Shown: piece by piece, positions 17,417-25,528 of the stretch
How the letters are laid out: each line of letters opens with the position of its first letter
How positions within the stretch are numbered: the first letter of the stretch is position 1
Assembly (NCBI GenBank): GCA_013388675.1
Contig: JACAEW010000261.1
Location: forward strand, 1-32,188
DNA from: Syntrophaceae bacterium
GTDB taxonomy: Bacteria; Desulfobacterota; SM23-61
Length of the DNA stretch: 32,188 nucleotides
Reading direction: 5' to 3'
Notes under the pieces: model-generated
Database searches by the model: none
What the model saw: the letters and a program-made list of their open reading frames with translations, nothing else
What the model was told of the DNA's origin: nothing
Program-made: the position numbers and the translations under genes

Positions 17417-18799
17417 ATGGACGGACAGATTGTATTCGGCGACCGGATGATTCCGGTCAAGCTTCCCGAGCGGACGAAATCCCTGCCCCCGGGCCTTTCC
17501 ACTTCTCTGCCGCCCGTGGCCGATCCCCAGGCCGCCATCCGGGAGGCCCTGAAAAGGCCCCTCGACCTTCCCCCCCTTCGCGACCTGGCGAAACCGGGCT
17601 GGAAGGTCACGATCGCCTTCGATGACCCGACGGTTCCCTGCTACGGCCCCTTATGGGAACCGGCCATCCGTTCGGTCCTGGAAGACTTGGAGCACGGCGG
17701 AGTGAAGAAAAAGGATGTCCACCTTCTTTGCGCCAATGCGCTGCACCGTAAGTTCACCCGAGGGGAGCTGGCCCGAGTCATCGGCAAAGGATTGGTCGAG
17801 GAGTTTGGTTACCGGCTGCTCTGTCATGATGCCGAGGACCGGGACAACCTGGTCTGGCTGGGGACCACGCGTAACGGGTATGACGTGGAGGTGAACCGCC
17901 TGGTTGCCGAAAGCGACCTGACCGTTTACATCAATACCGTGGTCTGGAGGGGGTTTAACGGGGGTTGGAAATCGATCTGCGTGGGCCTTTCCACTTACCG
18001 CTCGATCCGCTGGCATCACTCCCCGGAGGGCATGTCCATGTCCATCGACCGGAACCCGATGCATGAAATGCTCGACGAAATGGGTGAGGTCGTGGAGGAG
18101 AAAATCGGAAAAAGGCGGATTTTCAAGATGGAAACGGTCCTCGCCAACCCCTTTCAGATGGCCCGGGTATGGACCGGCACCGTGGGGGACACCCGGCGGG
18201 CAGCGCTCGAGGTCCTGAAAAAGCAGTATCCCCCCCGCCGGGACATGACCGAGGAAAAGGCGGACATTCTCGTCTATGGGGTTCCGGACTGGAGCCCCTA
18301 TGCCTCCTTCTCGGTGATGAATCCCCTGTTGACTCTGGTCTCAACCGGCCTTGGATACTTGGGGGGAGTGATCGAAGCCATGGGAAAGCCGGGTTGCTCG
18401 GTAATCCTGGCCACCCCTTGCCCTAACCGATGGGATGATCTCCACCATCCTTCCTACCGAGAAGTCTGGCATGCGGTCCTCGGCCGTTCCAGGGACCCTT
18501 ACGAGATCCGGGACCTCTTCGAAGAGGATTTCGCCCACCGCCCCGAGTACCTCTACAAATACCGGTTCTGCTACGGGTTCCACCCGATCCACGGGATCCT
18601 GGCCACCTATCCCCTGAAGCGACTGAAACATGCAGCGAGGGTTTTCGTGGCCGGTGCGGAAAATCCCTCCCTGGTGACCCACCTGGGATTCGAACCGGCG
18701 GGGTCCGTGGAGGCGGCCGTTGCCAGAGCCGAGGAGATTCACGGAAAGGACGCTTCGATTATTTTTATCCAGAATCCCCCGGCCAGGAACAGACAATGA
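17417..18799 (+). CDS. LarA/DUF2088-family protein (lactate racemase-like, catalytic His missing)
   Basis: The 460-aa protein belongs to the nickel-pincer LarA superfamily of 2-hydroxyacid racemases and relatives. By-eye alignment to Lactiplantibacillus LarA gives nearly identical numbering: H110 (LarA H108), K185 (K184, which links the pincer cofactor) and H201 (H200, nickel ligand) are present. The position of H174, the second catalytic acid/base, is V175. It therefore probably binds the cofactor but may not be a canonical lactate racemase. GAGGAGGGG at 17405-17413 fixes ATG 17417; the in-frame ATG at 17336 has no RBS. No larB, larC or larE is nearby, so cofactor genes must lie elsewhere. 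A hairpin-T-tract follows the gene. Confidence 0.85.
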   Translation: MDGQIVFGDRMIPVKLPERTKSLPPGLSTSLPPVADPQAAIREALKRPLDLPPLRDLAKPGWKVTIAFDDPTVPCYGPLWEPAIRSVLEDLEHGGVKKKDVHLLCANALHRKFTRGELARVIGKGLVEEFGYRLLCHDAEDRDNLVWLGTTRNGYDVEVNRLVAESDLTVYINTVVWRGFNGGWKSICVGLSTYRSIRWHHSPEGMSMSIDRNPMHEMLDEMGEVVEEKIGKRRIFKMETVLANPFQMARVWTGTVGDTRRAALEVLKKQYPPRRDMTEEKADILVYGVPDWSPYASFSVMNPLLTLVSTGLGYLGGVIEAMGKPGCSVILATPCPNRWDDLHHPSYREVWHAVLGRSRDPYEIRDLFEEDFAHRPEYLYKYRFCYGFHPIHGILATYPLKRLKHAARVFVAGAENPSLVTHLGFEPAGSVEAAVARAEEIHGKDASIIFIQNPPARNRQ

Positions 18800-18829
18800 T
18801 TTTCGTTCCGGCATTCCGTACTCCTTATT

Positions 18830-18873
18830 CTGCTTCCCCGTCCGGTTCGGGAATGGAAGCAGTCAAGTTTTTT
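18830..18873 (+). terminator. Rho-independent terminator candidate after the LarA-like gene
   Basis: CTGCTTCC (18830-18837) pairs perfectly with GGAAGCAG (18855-18862). An inner CCCG/CGGG pairing extends the stem with a small bulge. A six-T run at 18868-18873 begins 5 nt after the stem, slightly farther than ideal. Confidence 0.55.
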
Positions 18874-19015
18874 CCCCGCATAGTCCTTGGCTCCGGCCCG
18901 GCACGGAATACGGGAATCCGCTGCCCGGCGGAAGGCCGAAAAAAGCAGATGCCAAAGGCAAGTTGCTGGGGTACAATGAAAGCGGATGAACCAAAGAGAT
19001 TCAGGAGGGAGAAGA

Positions 19016-19390
19016 ATGAAGATCGTTGAGTATTTCAAAACGGCCAAGGGCCGTGGGGTCATGGCCACGGCGGATGCAAAAGGAAAAGTGGATGTGGCTA
19101 TTTATGCTTCGCCTCATGTGATCGACGAAAAAACGGTCGCTTTCATCATGGCCGACAAGCTAACCCATGCCAACCTTCAATCCAACCCCCACGCAGCTTA
19201 TCTTTTCACCGAAGAGGAAGAGAAATTCAAAGGGGTTCGGCTCTTTTTGACCAAGACCAAGGAAGAGACGGACCCCAAAAAATTGGATGAATTCCGGCGC
19301 AGGGAATACCCGAATTTGAGGGGGAGCGAATTTTTGGTTTATTTCCAGGTGGAAAAAGTGCTTCCTTTGATCGGCTCGGGCGGCGAATAG
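19016..19390 (+). CDS. Pyridoxamine 5'-phosphate oxidase-like FMN-binding split-barrel protein
   Basis: This 124-aa cytoplasmic protein has the single-domain split beta-barrel pattern of the PNPOx-like superfamily: MATADAKGKVDVAIYASPHVIDE, then FIMADKLTHANLQSNPHAAYLF, then a C-terminal strand FLVYFQVEKVLPL. Members bind FMN, F420 or haem; the actual substrate is unknown. AGGAGGGA at 19003-19010 fixes ATG 19016, so the upstream in-frame ATG at 18986 is rejected. The gene lies between two terminator-like hairpins and appears transcribed alone. Confidence 0.82.
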   Translation: MKIVEYFKTAKGRGVMATADAKGKVDVAIYASPHVIDEKTVAFIMADKLTHANLQSNPHAAYLFTEEEEKFKGVRLFLTKTKEETDPKKLDEFRRREYPNLRGSEFLVYFQVEKVLPLIGSGGE

Positions 19391-19442
19391 AGAGCCTTTT
19401 CCCCTCCCGGGACCCCTCTTCCGAAGGGTTTGTCGCCAGTCC

Positions 19443-19485
19443 TGAGCCCCTCCCCAAAGGACCTCAGAAAGTTTTTTGGGGCTCA
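19443..19485. promoter_or_regulatory. Inverted repeat upstream of the sigma-54 promoter
   Basis: TGAGCCCC (19443-19450) is a perfect inverted repeat of GGGGCTCA (19478-19485). Adding CCCCAAA (19452-19458) against TTTGGGG (19475-19481) means the right arm can pair with either left segment. It ends 33 bp before the -24 element. It could be an activator binding site or the terminator of the preceding gene; the T-rich tract is not immediately adjacent. Confidence 0.4.
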
Positions 19486-19518
19486 CATCGAGCTTTCTTT
19501 TCTTTTTGACCCGATTCA

Positions 19519-19534
19519 TGGTACAAAAATTGCA
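19519..19534 (+). promoter_or_regulatory. Sigma-54 (-24/-12) promoter, strong match
   Basis: TGGTACAAAAATTGCA matches TGGCAC-N5-TTGCA with one mismatch (C to T at position 4). The invariant GG is at 19520-19521 and GC at 19532-19533. A start near 19545 gives a roughly 130-nt leader to the TPR lipoprotein gene. Two sigma-54 activators are encoded 2.5-6 kb downstream. Confidence 0.7.
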
Positions 19535-19675
19535 CTTTCTAATAAAACCCTACCCAGGGAAAACCCTCAAGCCTCGCCTTTCATGGGGTTTTTACGGGGC
19601 CTGCGCGGACGGAGGCCTTGAAGCTGGGAGGACGGCCCAGACCCGGATCAAAAAAAACAATCCGAGAGGATGCTC

Positions 19676-21961
19676 ATGGATCTCAAAGCAAAAAATTTTT
19701 ATCGAATCGCGGGTATCCTGGTTCTCGTGAGTGCCTTTTCTTTTCTGGCCGGGTGTAGCCAGGAAGCCAAAAAGGAAAGGCATTGGAGTAGGGGAGAGAA
19801 ATATTTTGCCGAGAATAAATTCAAGGAAGCGGTCATCGAATACCGGAACGTCCTGAAACTGTCCCCCAACGATGCCAAGGCTTATTACAAAATAGGCCTG
19901 GCCAGCCTTCGCATGGGGCAGGTGCGCGAAGCCTACGCATCCATGGTAAAAAGCGTGGAGCTGGACCCGGAGCAAACCGACGCCCGGCTGAATCTGGGGA
20001 ACCTTTACCTTTTGGGCCGGGACCCGCAAAAGGCCCAAGAGCAGGCCGAGAAAGTCCTGGCCAAGGAACCGAAGAATACCGCCGCCCTCCTCCTGATGAG
20101 CTCGGTTTACCAGGCCCAAGGAAATCTGGATGTTGCGATTGGGGAGGCCCAGAAGGCCATCCAGAACGACCCCAAGAATGTCGACGCCTACCTGCACCTG
20201 GGCAATCTATATTTCCAGAAAAAAGACCCGGCGCGGGCGGAAAACACCTTTCGACAGGCGGTGCAGGTTGACCCTGAATCGACCCGCATCCGCTACGCCC
20301 TGGGGGATTTTTACCGAAGAACAGGAAAACCAGAGCTGGCTGAGGCTCAGTTCGTAGAGGCAACGAAGATCACGCCCAAGGAAGTATCGGCCTGGGTGAT
20401 TCTCGCAAACTTCTATGTTTCCCAGCGGCGTATGGAAGATGCGGAAAAGCAGTTTCTGAAAGCTGTCGAGGTTGATCCCAAGAGAATTTCCTCGCTCCTT
20501 CAGCTGGGGGATTTTTACCTCGCCTGGAACCAGGCGGAAAAAGCCGTTGAAACCTACAAAAAAGCCACGGCCATAGATTCCAAGAATATTCTGGGCCGGG
20601 CCAAGACCGCCGAAATCTATCTGCGGCTGAACCAGCCCGACAAAGCCGGGCCGGTCATCGATGAGATCCTGAAGATCAACCCCAAGAGCACCGAGGGGAA
20701 CGTGCTCAAGGCCCAATGGCATCTGGCCAGGAAAGAGTTCCCTGACGCCGTAACCTACCTTCAGGTCTTCCTCAAGGAGAACCCCCGGGCCGCGGCAGGG
20801 CACTATTACCTGGCTCTCGCCCATCTGGGGAACAGGGATGTGCAGCAGGCCAAAACCGCTCTGGGCGAGGCGATAAAATTGAATCCCCAGTGGAACGAAC
20901 CCAGATATCTGCGGGCGGACTTAAACCTGCAGACCGGGGCCATGGACCTGGCCGTCGAGGACGCGCGGGAAATTCTGAAGAACGACCCCAAGTCCTACAG
21001 GGCTAGGATGGCCCTGGGAGCGGCCTATCTGAATAAAAAGGACCTGGCCAAGGCGGCCCAATCCTTTGAGGAAGCCAAGGAAATCGATCCCAAGGAACCT
21101 CAGGCCTATTACCAGATGGGACGGGTTCTCCTGGCCCAGAACAAAGGAAAGGAAGGTTTGGCCCAACTGGAGAAGGCCATAACCCTTCAGCCAAACCATG
21201 CGGAGGCCCTATACCTTATCATAGCCCACCACCTCAACCAGAAGGACCCTAAGAGGGCGATTGAGAGGATGGAGGCCCAGATCAGGGTTTCCCCCCAGAA
21301 TCCGTTCTTCTACCATATGGCCGGGAGCTTATATGAAGTCGCCAACGACCCGGAGAAGGCGGAAAGGAACTTGCGGAAAGCCATCGAGCTGAATCCGAAT
21401 TTTCCGGAATTCTATCGATCGCTGGGTGACTTCTATCTGCGGAGGCAGAAGGTGGACCAGGGCATCGCCGAATACAAAACAGCCCTGGAGAAGGACCCCA
21501 ACTCGTTACCCGCCCACATGTCATTGGGGATGATCTACGACTTTCAGAAGAAATTCGATCAGGCCCAGGAACATTACCAGAAAGCCCTGAAGATCAATCC
21601 CAAGTTCGCCCCGGCAGCGAACAACCTGGCGTACCTGTACGCCGAAAAAGGGGAGAACCTGGATGAAGCCCTGGCCCTGGCCCAGATGGCCAAAGAGCAG
21701 GTCCCGGACGACGCCAATATTGCCGATACTCTGGGCTGGGTCTATTACAAGCGGGGCATTTACAGCCGGGCCATCGTCTATCTCCAGGAGGCCGGGGAAA
21801 AATCGCCCAATAATCCATTGATTCGCTACCATCTGGGAATGGCTTATTTCAAGAATGGCGAATCGGCAAAGTCCCGGAAGGAATTGCAAAAGGCCCTGGA
21901 TTTGGCTCCTAAGTTCCCCGGATCGGATGAAGCCAGAGCAACTTTGCAGAAGCTGGGCTGA
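19676..21961 (+). CDS. TPR-repeat lipoprotein (PrsT-like, PEP-CTERM system)
   Basis: The 761-aa protein has a lipoprotein signal peptide with lipobox FLAGC (C27). The rest is an almost continuous array of roughly twenty tetratricopeptide repeats, each with the A-Y-x-LG and A-x-x-x-P-like spacing. Such long TPR lipoproteins (PrsT type) are encoded in PEP-CTERM/exosortase EPS loci and probably scaffold polysaccharide export at the outer membrane. ATG 19676 is preferred over ATG 19670 because GAGAGGA (19664-19670) would overlap the latter. A sigma-54 promoter candidate and an inverted repeat precede it. No Asp at +2 is seen after the Cys (it is Ser), consistent with outer-membrane sorting. Confidence 0.9.
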   Translation: MDLKAKNFYRIAGILVLVSAFSFLAGCSQEAKKERHWSRGEKYFAENKFKEAVIEYRNVLKLSPNDAKAYYKIGLASLRMGQVREAYASMVKSVELDPEQTDARLNLGNLYLLGRDPQKAQEQAEKVLAKEPKNTAALLLMSSVYQAQGNLDVAIGEAQKAIQNDPKNVDAYLHLGNLYFQKKDPARAENTFRQAVQVDPESTRIRYALGDFYRRTGKPELAEAQFVEATKITPKEVSAWVILANFYVSQRRMEDAEKQFLKAVEVDPKRISSLLQLGDFYLAWNQAEKAVETYKKATAIDSKNILGRAKTAEIYLRLNQPDKAGPVIDEILKINPKSTEGNVLKAQWHLARKEFPDAVTYLQVFLKENPRAAAGHYYLALAHLGNRDVQQAKTALGEAIKLNPQWNEPRYLRADLNLQTGAMDLAVEDAREILKNDPKSYRARMALGAAYLNKKDLAKAAQSFEEAKEIDPKEPQAYYQMGRVLLAQNKGKEGLAQLEKAITLQPNHAEALYLIIAHHLNQKDPKRAIERMEAQIRVSPQNPFFYHMAGSLYEVANDPEKAERNLRKAIELNPNFPEFYRSLGDFYLRRQKVDQGIAEYKTALEKDPNSLPAHMSLGMIYDFQKKFDQAQEHYQKALKINPKFAPAANNLAYLYAEKGENLDEALALAQMAKEQVPDDANIADTLGWVYYKRGIYSRAIVYLQEAGEKSPNNPLIRYHLGMAYFKNGESAKSRKELQKALDLAPKFPGSDEARATLQKLG

Positions 21962-22308
21962 TAGCGCAGCCTTTTGCGGATCGATTCCGTCCCCTAAAAT
22001 ATGGCGGCCTCTCCCCGTACTCGATACCATTTTTCTTCCCCATTTCTTTTCTCCATTTCTTCAGGAATGAGTAAAACCTTCCGATAAAAAAGGGTATTTT
22101 AATAAAATGGGATGATTCCCGGGTTGGGTTTTTAGAATGATCCGACCGGGCATAATATTTGCTTAAAAAAATGAATGATTTGAAACCCTTGGATTTTGCC
22201 CTGGGCAAAATAAAACTCGAAGTTTTCCCATCTCGGGAATAAACCCTTGGAAAGGGAAAAAAGCCTGCTTTCATGATTATTGGCAAGGAAAAACGAGAAG
22301 AAGGGAAT
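21962..22308. other. A+T-rich regulatory spacer before the GAF-sigma-54 activator
   Basis: No gene is seen in this stretch. A small stem (CGCA/TGCG around GCCTTT) lies just after the TPR stop codon. GGGA-TGAT-TCCC at 22109-22120 is a short interrupted palindrome 28 nt upstream of the sigma-54 site at 22148. The A+T content is higher than in the flanking genes, as expected for a promoter region. Confidence 0.5.
22148..22163 (+). promoter_or_regulatory. Sigma-54 (-24/-12) promoter candidate
   Basis: GGGCATAATATTTGCT fits TGGCAC-N5-TTGCT with mismatches at positions 1 and 6. The invariant GG (22149-22150) and GC (22161-22162) have correct spacing. The start would be near 22174, leaving about 135 nt of leader before ATG 22309. 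Since the gene encodes a sigma-54 activator, autoregulation is possible. Confidence 0.5.
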
Positions 22309-24024
22309 ATGGAAAGGGAAAGGAATCATACGGTTCCTTTTCCGGGGAGAAAAACGAGCCCCGGTGAATCCCCGGCCCTTGCTTCCGGGGGCGATCGGGA
22401 GTTCGTCCTCTTTAGAAAAGTGCAGGGCGCCTTGCGTTATGTTCCTGACTTTCCCGAAACCTGCAGGGCGATCCTGGATGCGGTGATGGACGAAATGGAA
22501 GTTGAAAACTGTTCCATCATGTTGCAGGACCCTGTCTCCGGGGAATTATCAGTCTTAGCCGCTCGGGGAAAGGCAGAGAAGCGGACCGCCTATTATCCCG
22601 ACTCTTCCTACAAGGGGGGGCGTTTCAAGCCGGGGGAGGGAATCGCCGGGTGGGTGTTAAAGGAAGGGCAAGCGCTGCTGGTCAATGATGTCCACGACGA
22701 GCCCCGATTCGTTCGCGTGAAGGAAGGGCTGAACCCCCAGGTGCGGTCCCTCATCTGCTTTCCCATCCGCGAAAAAGACCGGGTGGTGGGGGTCTTCAAC
22801 CTGAGCCATTCCCGCAAGGGGGCCTTCGACGAGGGGAAAAAAATGGCCCTTTCCTATATTACCACTCAAATGGGAGCCGCCCTCACCTCGGCCCGCTTCT
22901 TTTTGAAGATTCGGGACGTGAACCGCTTACTGAATGACGCCGGAGAGTCCCCGGGCATGGTCCTTCTTCCCCCGGCCTCTTCTTCTCCTTCTTCCACTTT
23001 CGTGGAGGTGGGGGAAATGATGATCCAGGACCAGGGGATCTTCCTTTACGCCAGCGGAAAAATGCAAAGAATCAAAGAAATGATCGACCAGGTGGCGAAT
23101 ACGGATGTCACCATCTTCATTCAGGGTGAAAGCGGGGTGGGAAAGGAGGTTGTGGCCCGTTCCATTCATATGAATTCGGTAAGGAAGGACAAACCTTTCG
23201 TAAAGGTGAATTGCGCGGCCCTGCCCCAGGAGCTGCTGGAAAGCGAACTTTTCGGATACGAAAGGGGGGCCTTCACCGGGGCCTACCGGCAGAAACCGGG
23301 CAAGTTCGAATTGGCCGACGGAGGCACCATATTCCTGGATGAAATCGGGGACATCAACCCTTCCCTGCAGGCCAAACTCCTCCAGGTCCTACAGGATCGG
23401 GAATTCTCGCGGCTGGGCGGGAAAAAGGACATAAAAGTGGATGTGCGGGTCTTGGTGGCCACCAACCGCAATATCGAGGAAGCGGTCATGGAGGGGAAAT
23501 TCCGGGAGGACCTTTACTACCGGTTAAACGTGGTGAACATAACCGTGCCCCCCCTCCGGGAGCGCAAGGAGGAGATCCCTTTCTTTGTCGAATACTTCCT
23601 GAAAAGATTTTCCGAAAAGTACCAGAGGAAGGTCAAATCCGTCAGCGATTTATTCATGCGCGCACTCATGGCCCATCACTGGTCGGGAAACATCCGGGAA
23701 TTACAGAATGTGATCCAACGTTACCTCGTTCTGGGGAATGAAGAGGAGATCATCAGTGAACTGGGGGGGATCGGGAAGAAAGGTAAAGCCTCCCCGGAGA
23801 ACGGGGAGGGGGAAAATGAATTCATATCTCCCCACCCTTCCCTTAAGCAGGTCCACAAAGATGCGGCCCGGAAAGCGGAGGCCAAAATAATCCTAAAAGC
23901 CCTTGATATGACCCATTATAACCGCAAAAAAGCTGCCCAACTGCTCAATATTAGTTATAAGAGCCTATTATACAAAATAAAAGAGTGCGGCCTTCGCAAT
24001 TCTTTCAAAAAGAAAAACCTTTGA
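22309..24024 (+). CDS. Sigma-54-dependent transcriptional activator, GAF-AAA+-Fis
   Basis: The 571-aa bacterial enhancer-binding protein has an N-terminal GAF domain (about 40-200; IAGWVLKEGQALLVNDVHDE and SLICFPI are typical). A Ser/Pro-rich linker leads to a sigma-54 AAA+ domain with Walker A (GESGVGKE, from G273), GAFTGA at 320-325, Walker B with D344-E345, sensor I ATN, and the FREDLYYRLN arginine-finger segment. The C-terminal Fis-type helix-turn-helix (RKKAAQLLNISYKSLLYKIKE) binds DNA. All catalytic elements are intact, so it should activate sigma-54 promoters in response to a GAF ligand that cannot be predicted. ATG 22309 was chosen for its AAGAAGGGA RBS; ATG 22273 is also in frame. 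Targets probably include the sites at 19519 and 22148 (inference). Confidence 0.93.
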   Translation: MERERNHTVPFPGRKTSPGESPALASGGDREFVLFRKVQGALRYVPDFPETCRAILDAVMDEMEVENCSIMLQDPVSGELSVLAARGKAEKRTAYYPDSSYKGGRFKPGEGIAGWVLKEGQALLVNDVHDEPRFVRVKEGLNPQVRSLICFPIREKDRVVGVFNLSHSRKGAFDEGKKMALSYITTQMGAALTSARFFLKIRDVNRLLNDAGESPGMVLLPPASSSPSSTFVEVGEMMIQDQGIFLYASGKMQRIKEMIDQVANTDVTIFIQGESGVGKEVVARSIHMNSVRKDKPFVKVNCAALPQELLESELFGYERGAFTGAYRQKPGKFELADGGTIFLDEIGDINPSLQAKLLQVLQDREFSRLGGKKDIKVDVRVLVATNRNIEEAVMEGKFREDLYYRLNVVNITVPPLRERKEEIPFFVEYFLKRFSEKYQRKVKSVSDLFMRALMAHHWSGNIRELQNVIQRYLVLGNEEEIISELGGIGKKGKASPENGEGENEFISPHPSLKQVHKDAARKAEAKIILKALDMTHYNRKKAAQLLNISYKSLLYKIKECGLRNSFKKKNL

Positions 24025-24478
24025 TCCAGTCTGACCGCAAATAACTTTCCACTCTGGGGGATTAACAAATACTGCCTTTTATTCCCTTAAATACCAAATT
24101 AACCCTATACGCTATTACCTGCACCTGAAGTACTATCTTTATTAAGTTATTGACTAAAAATGGCAATTAATGGTAAATTTTTGTCACTTTTTACTAAAAA
24201 AATTCCTTTTTTTCCCCTTTTAATTACCCGAATTTGTTTTTTTGGGGGTAAAATTACAAATAGAATCGAGGACGAATCGGCAAAGCGCGAAAATCAAAAC
24301 CATCGATATTTTACTGGGAAAAAGCCGGGGGACAGAACTCGTTGAAATAACTGGATTCCGGATTTCACAAGAATGGCAAAGTGTATGGGGATTCGAATTT
24401 TTGCGAGATTATCAAGAAAAAAACTTTAAAATTCCAATATTTTTGCTATTGGCATTGGTATTGCAAAAGAAAACTAAT
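24025..24478. other. A+T-rich island between the two sigma-54 activator genes
   Basis: About 450 bp with clearly lower G+C than any flanking gene, including long A and T runs near 24180-24250. A weak sigma-70-like pair (TTGACT 24150-24155, 18 bp, TAAATT 24174-24179) is present. An open frame from a TTG at 24242 runs in phase into the next gene, but its roughly 79 residues resemble no sensor domain and have no RBS. It may be a remnant of a lost N-terminal domain or simply a promoter region. Confidence 0.45.
24450..24465 (+). promoter_or_regulatory. Sigma-54 (-24/-12) promoter candidate just before the PspF-like gene
   Basis: TGGCATTGGTATTGCA differs from TGGCAC-N5-TTGCA at one position. The GG is at 24451-24452 and the GC at 24463-24464. 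The predicted start, near 24476, is only about 3 nt before ATG 24479, so a transcript from it would be nearly leaderless. That oddity, and the A+T-rich context, lower confidence. Confidence 0.4.
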
Positions 24479-25528
24479 ATGGAGACGATTCACCAGATTT
24501 TCTTCAACCATTCCCCCCGGATGGAGAAACTGGACCGGGTTGTAAACGAGGTTGCCGTGGTTGATGTTCCCGTTTTGATTAAGGGGGAAAGCGGAACCGG
24601 CAAAGAGGTATTGGCCCAGGCAATCCACCAGCGTTCCCACCGCCGGGAGAAGCCCCTGATAAAGGTAAATTGCGCGGCTATACCCCAAACCCTCTTGGAA
24701 AGTGAGCTCTTCGGCTTCGACAAAGGGGCCTTTACCGGCGCTCACCTGAAGAAGCCGGGAAAGTTTGAGCTAGCCAACGGTGGGACGATTCTGTTGAATG
24801 ATATTGGGGAAATTGATGTCTCCATCCAGGCCAAACTTCTCCAAGTCCTCCAGGATGGGGAATTTTCTCGCTTGGGAGGAGATGGGGACGTGGCCGTGAA
24901 CACCCGGGTGATCACTACCACCCAGGGTGATCTGGAGAAATCGGTCTTCGAAGGCCTCTTTCGGGAAGACCTTTTTTTCCGTATCAATGTCATCGGGATC
25001 ACGATCCCTCCCCTGCGGGAAAGGAAAGAACAGATCCTTCCTTTTGCCCGATATTTCTTCGACCGGAACCAGACCAAATACGGGAAGTCAACGCCGTTCC
25101 CCAGCTCCCGGGCGCTGGAATTGTTTCAAGAATACGACTGGCCCGGAAATATGCGGAAGCTGGAAAATATGATCAAAAGGATTATCCTCTTTGGAGAAGA
25201 AGTGGTGATCCAGGGCCTACGAAGAACTCCCTTTCCGGTTAAGCCAAGCCCGGCTTTATCCCCCTCCCCCCATGGGGATGGGACTCCGGCCAGACTGGTG
25301 ACCCTCAAACGAATCGGAAAGGAAGCGGCGGCGGCGGCGGAAAAGGAATGCATCCAAAAGGCGCTCCAAGAGACTTGTTGGAACCGGAAGGAGGCGGCCA
25401 AGATGCTTCGAGTCAGCTACAAAGCCCTGCTCTACAAGATCAAGAAATACCGCTTGCATAAATTGAGCAACCTCAAAAGGCTTAGGAAGGAGTTGGAATG
25501 GCCCATCCAGGCCAAGAACTTGCCATAA
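24479..25528 (+). CDS. PspF-like sigma-54 activator lacking a sensor domain, with altered ATPase residues
   Basis: The 349-aa protein consists of a sigma-54 AAA+ domain and a Fis-type helix-turn-helix (RKEAAKMLRVSYKALLYKIKK), with no N-terminal regulatory domain. From ATG 24479 its numbering coincides with E. coli PspF: Walker A GESGTGKE (36-43), N64, GAFTGA (83-88) and arginine fingers R162 and R168 are all in place. Three catalytic positions differ: Walker B is N107-D108 instead of D-E, and sensor I has Q149 instead of N. ATP hydrolysis may be reduced or lost, while sigma-54 contact and DNA binding look intact. It is a paralogue of the upstream activator. Its 3' end overlaps the next gene by 31 nt. 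No clear RBS precedes the ATG. Confidence 0.85.
   Translation: METIHQIFFNHSPRMEKLDRVVNEVAVVDVPVLIKGESGTGKEVLAQAIHQRSHRREKPLIKVNCAAIPQTLLESELFGFDKGAFTGAHLKKPGKFELANGGTILLNDIGEIDVSIQAKLLQVLQDGEFSRLGGDGDVAVNTRVITTTQGDLEKSVFEGLFREDLFFRINVIGITIPPLRERKEQILPFARYFFDRNQTKYGKSTPFPSSRALELFQEYDWPGNMRKLENMIKRIILFGEEVVIQGLRRTPFPVKPSPALSPSPHGDGTPARLVTLKRIGKEAAAAAEKECIQKALQETCWNRKEAAKMLRVSYKALLYKIKKYRLHKLSNLKRLRKELEWPIQAKNLP

Noticed and set aside
18888-18903. Sigma-54-like TGGCTC-N5-CGGCA before the PNPOx-like gene
   Set aside because: The -12 half has CG in place of the conserved TT, and the surrounding DNA is G+C-rich, so chance is likely.
24242-24478. TTG-initiated N-terminal extension of the PspF-like activator
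   Set aside because: It lies in A+T-rich DNA with no RBS and no recognisable domain. ATG 24479 gives exact PspF numbering.
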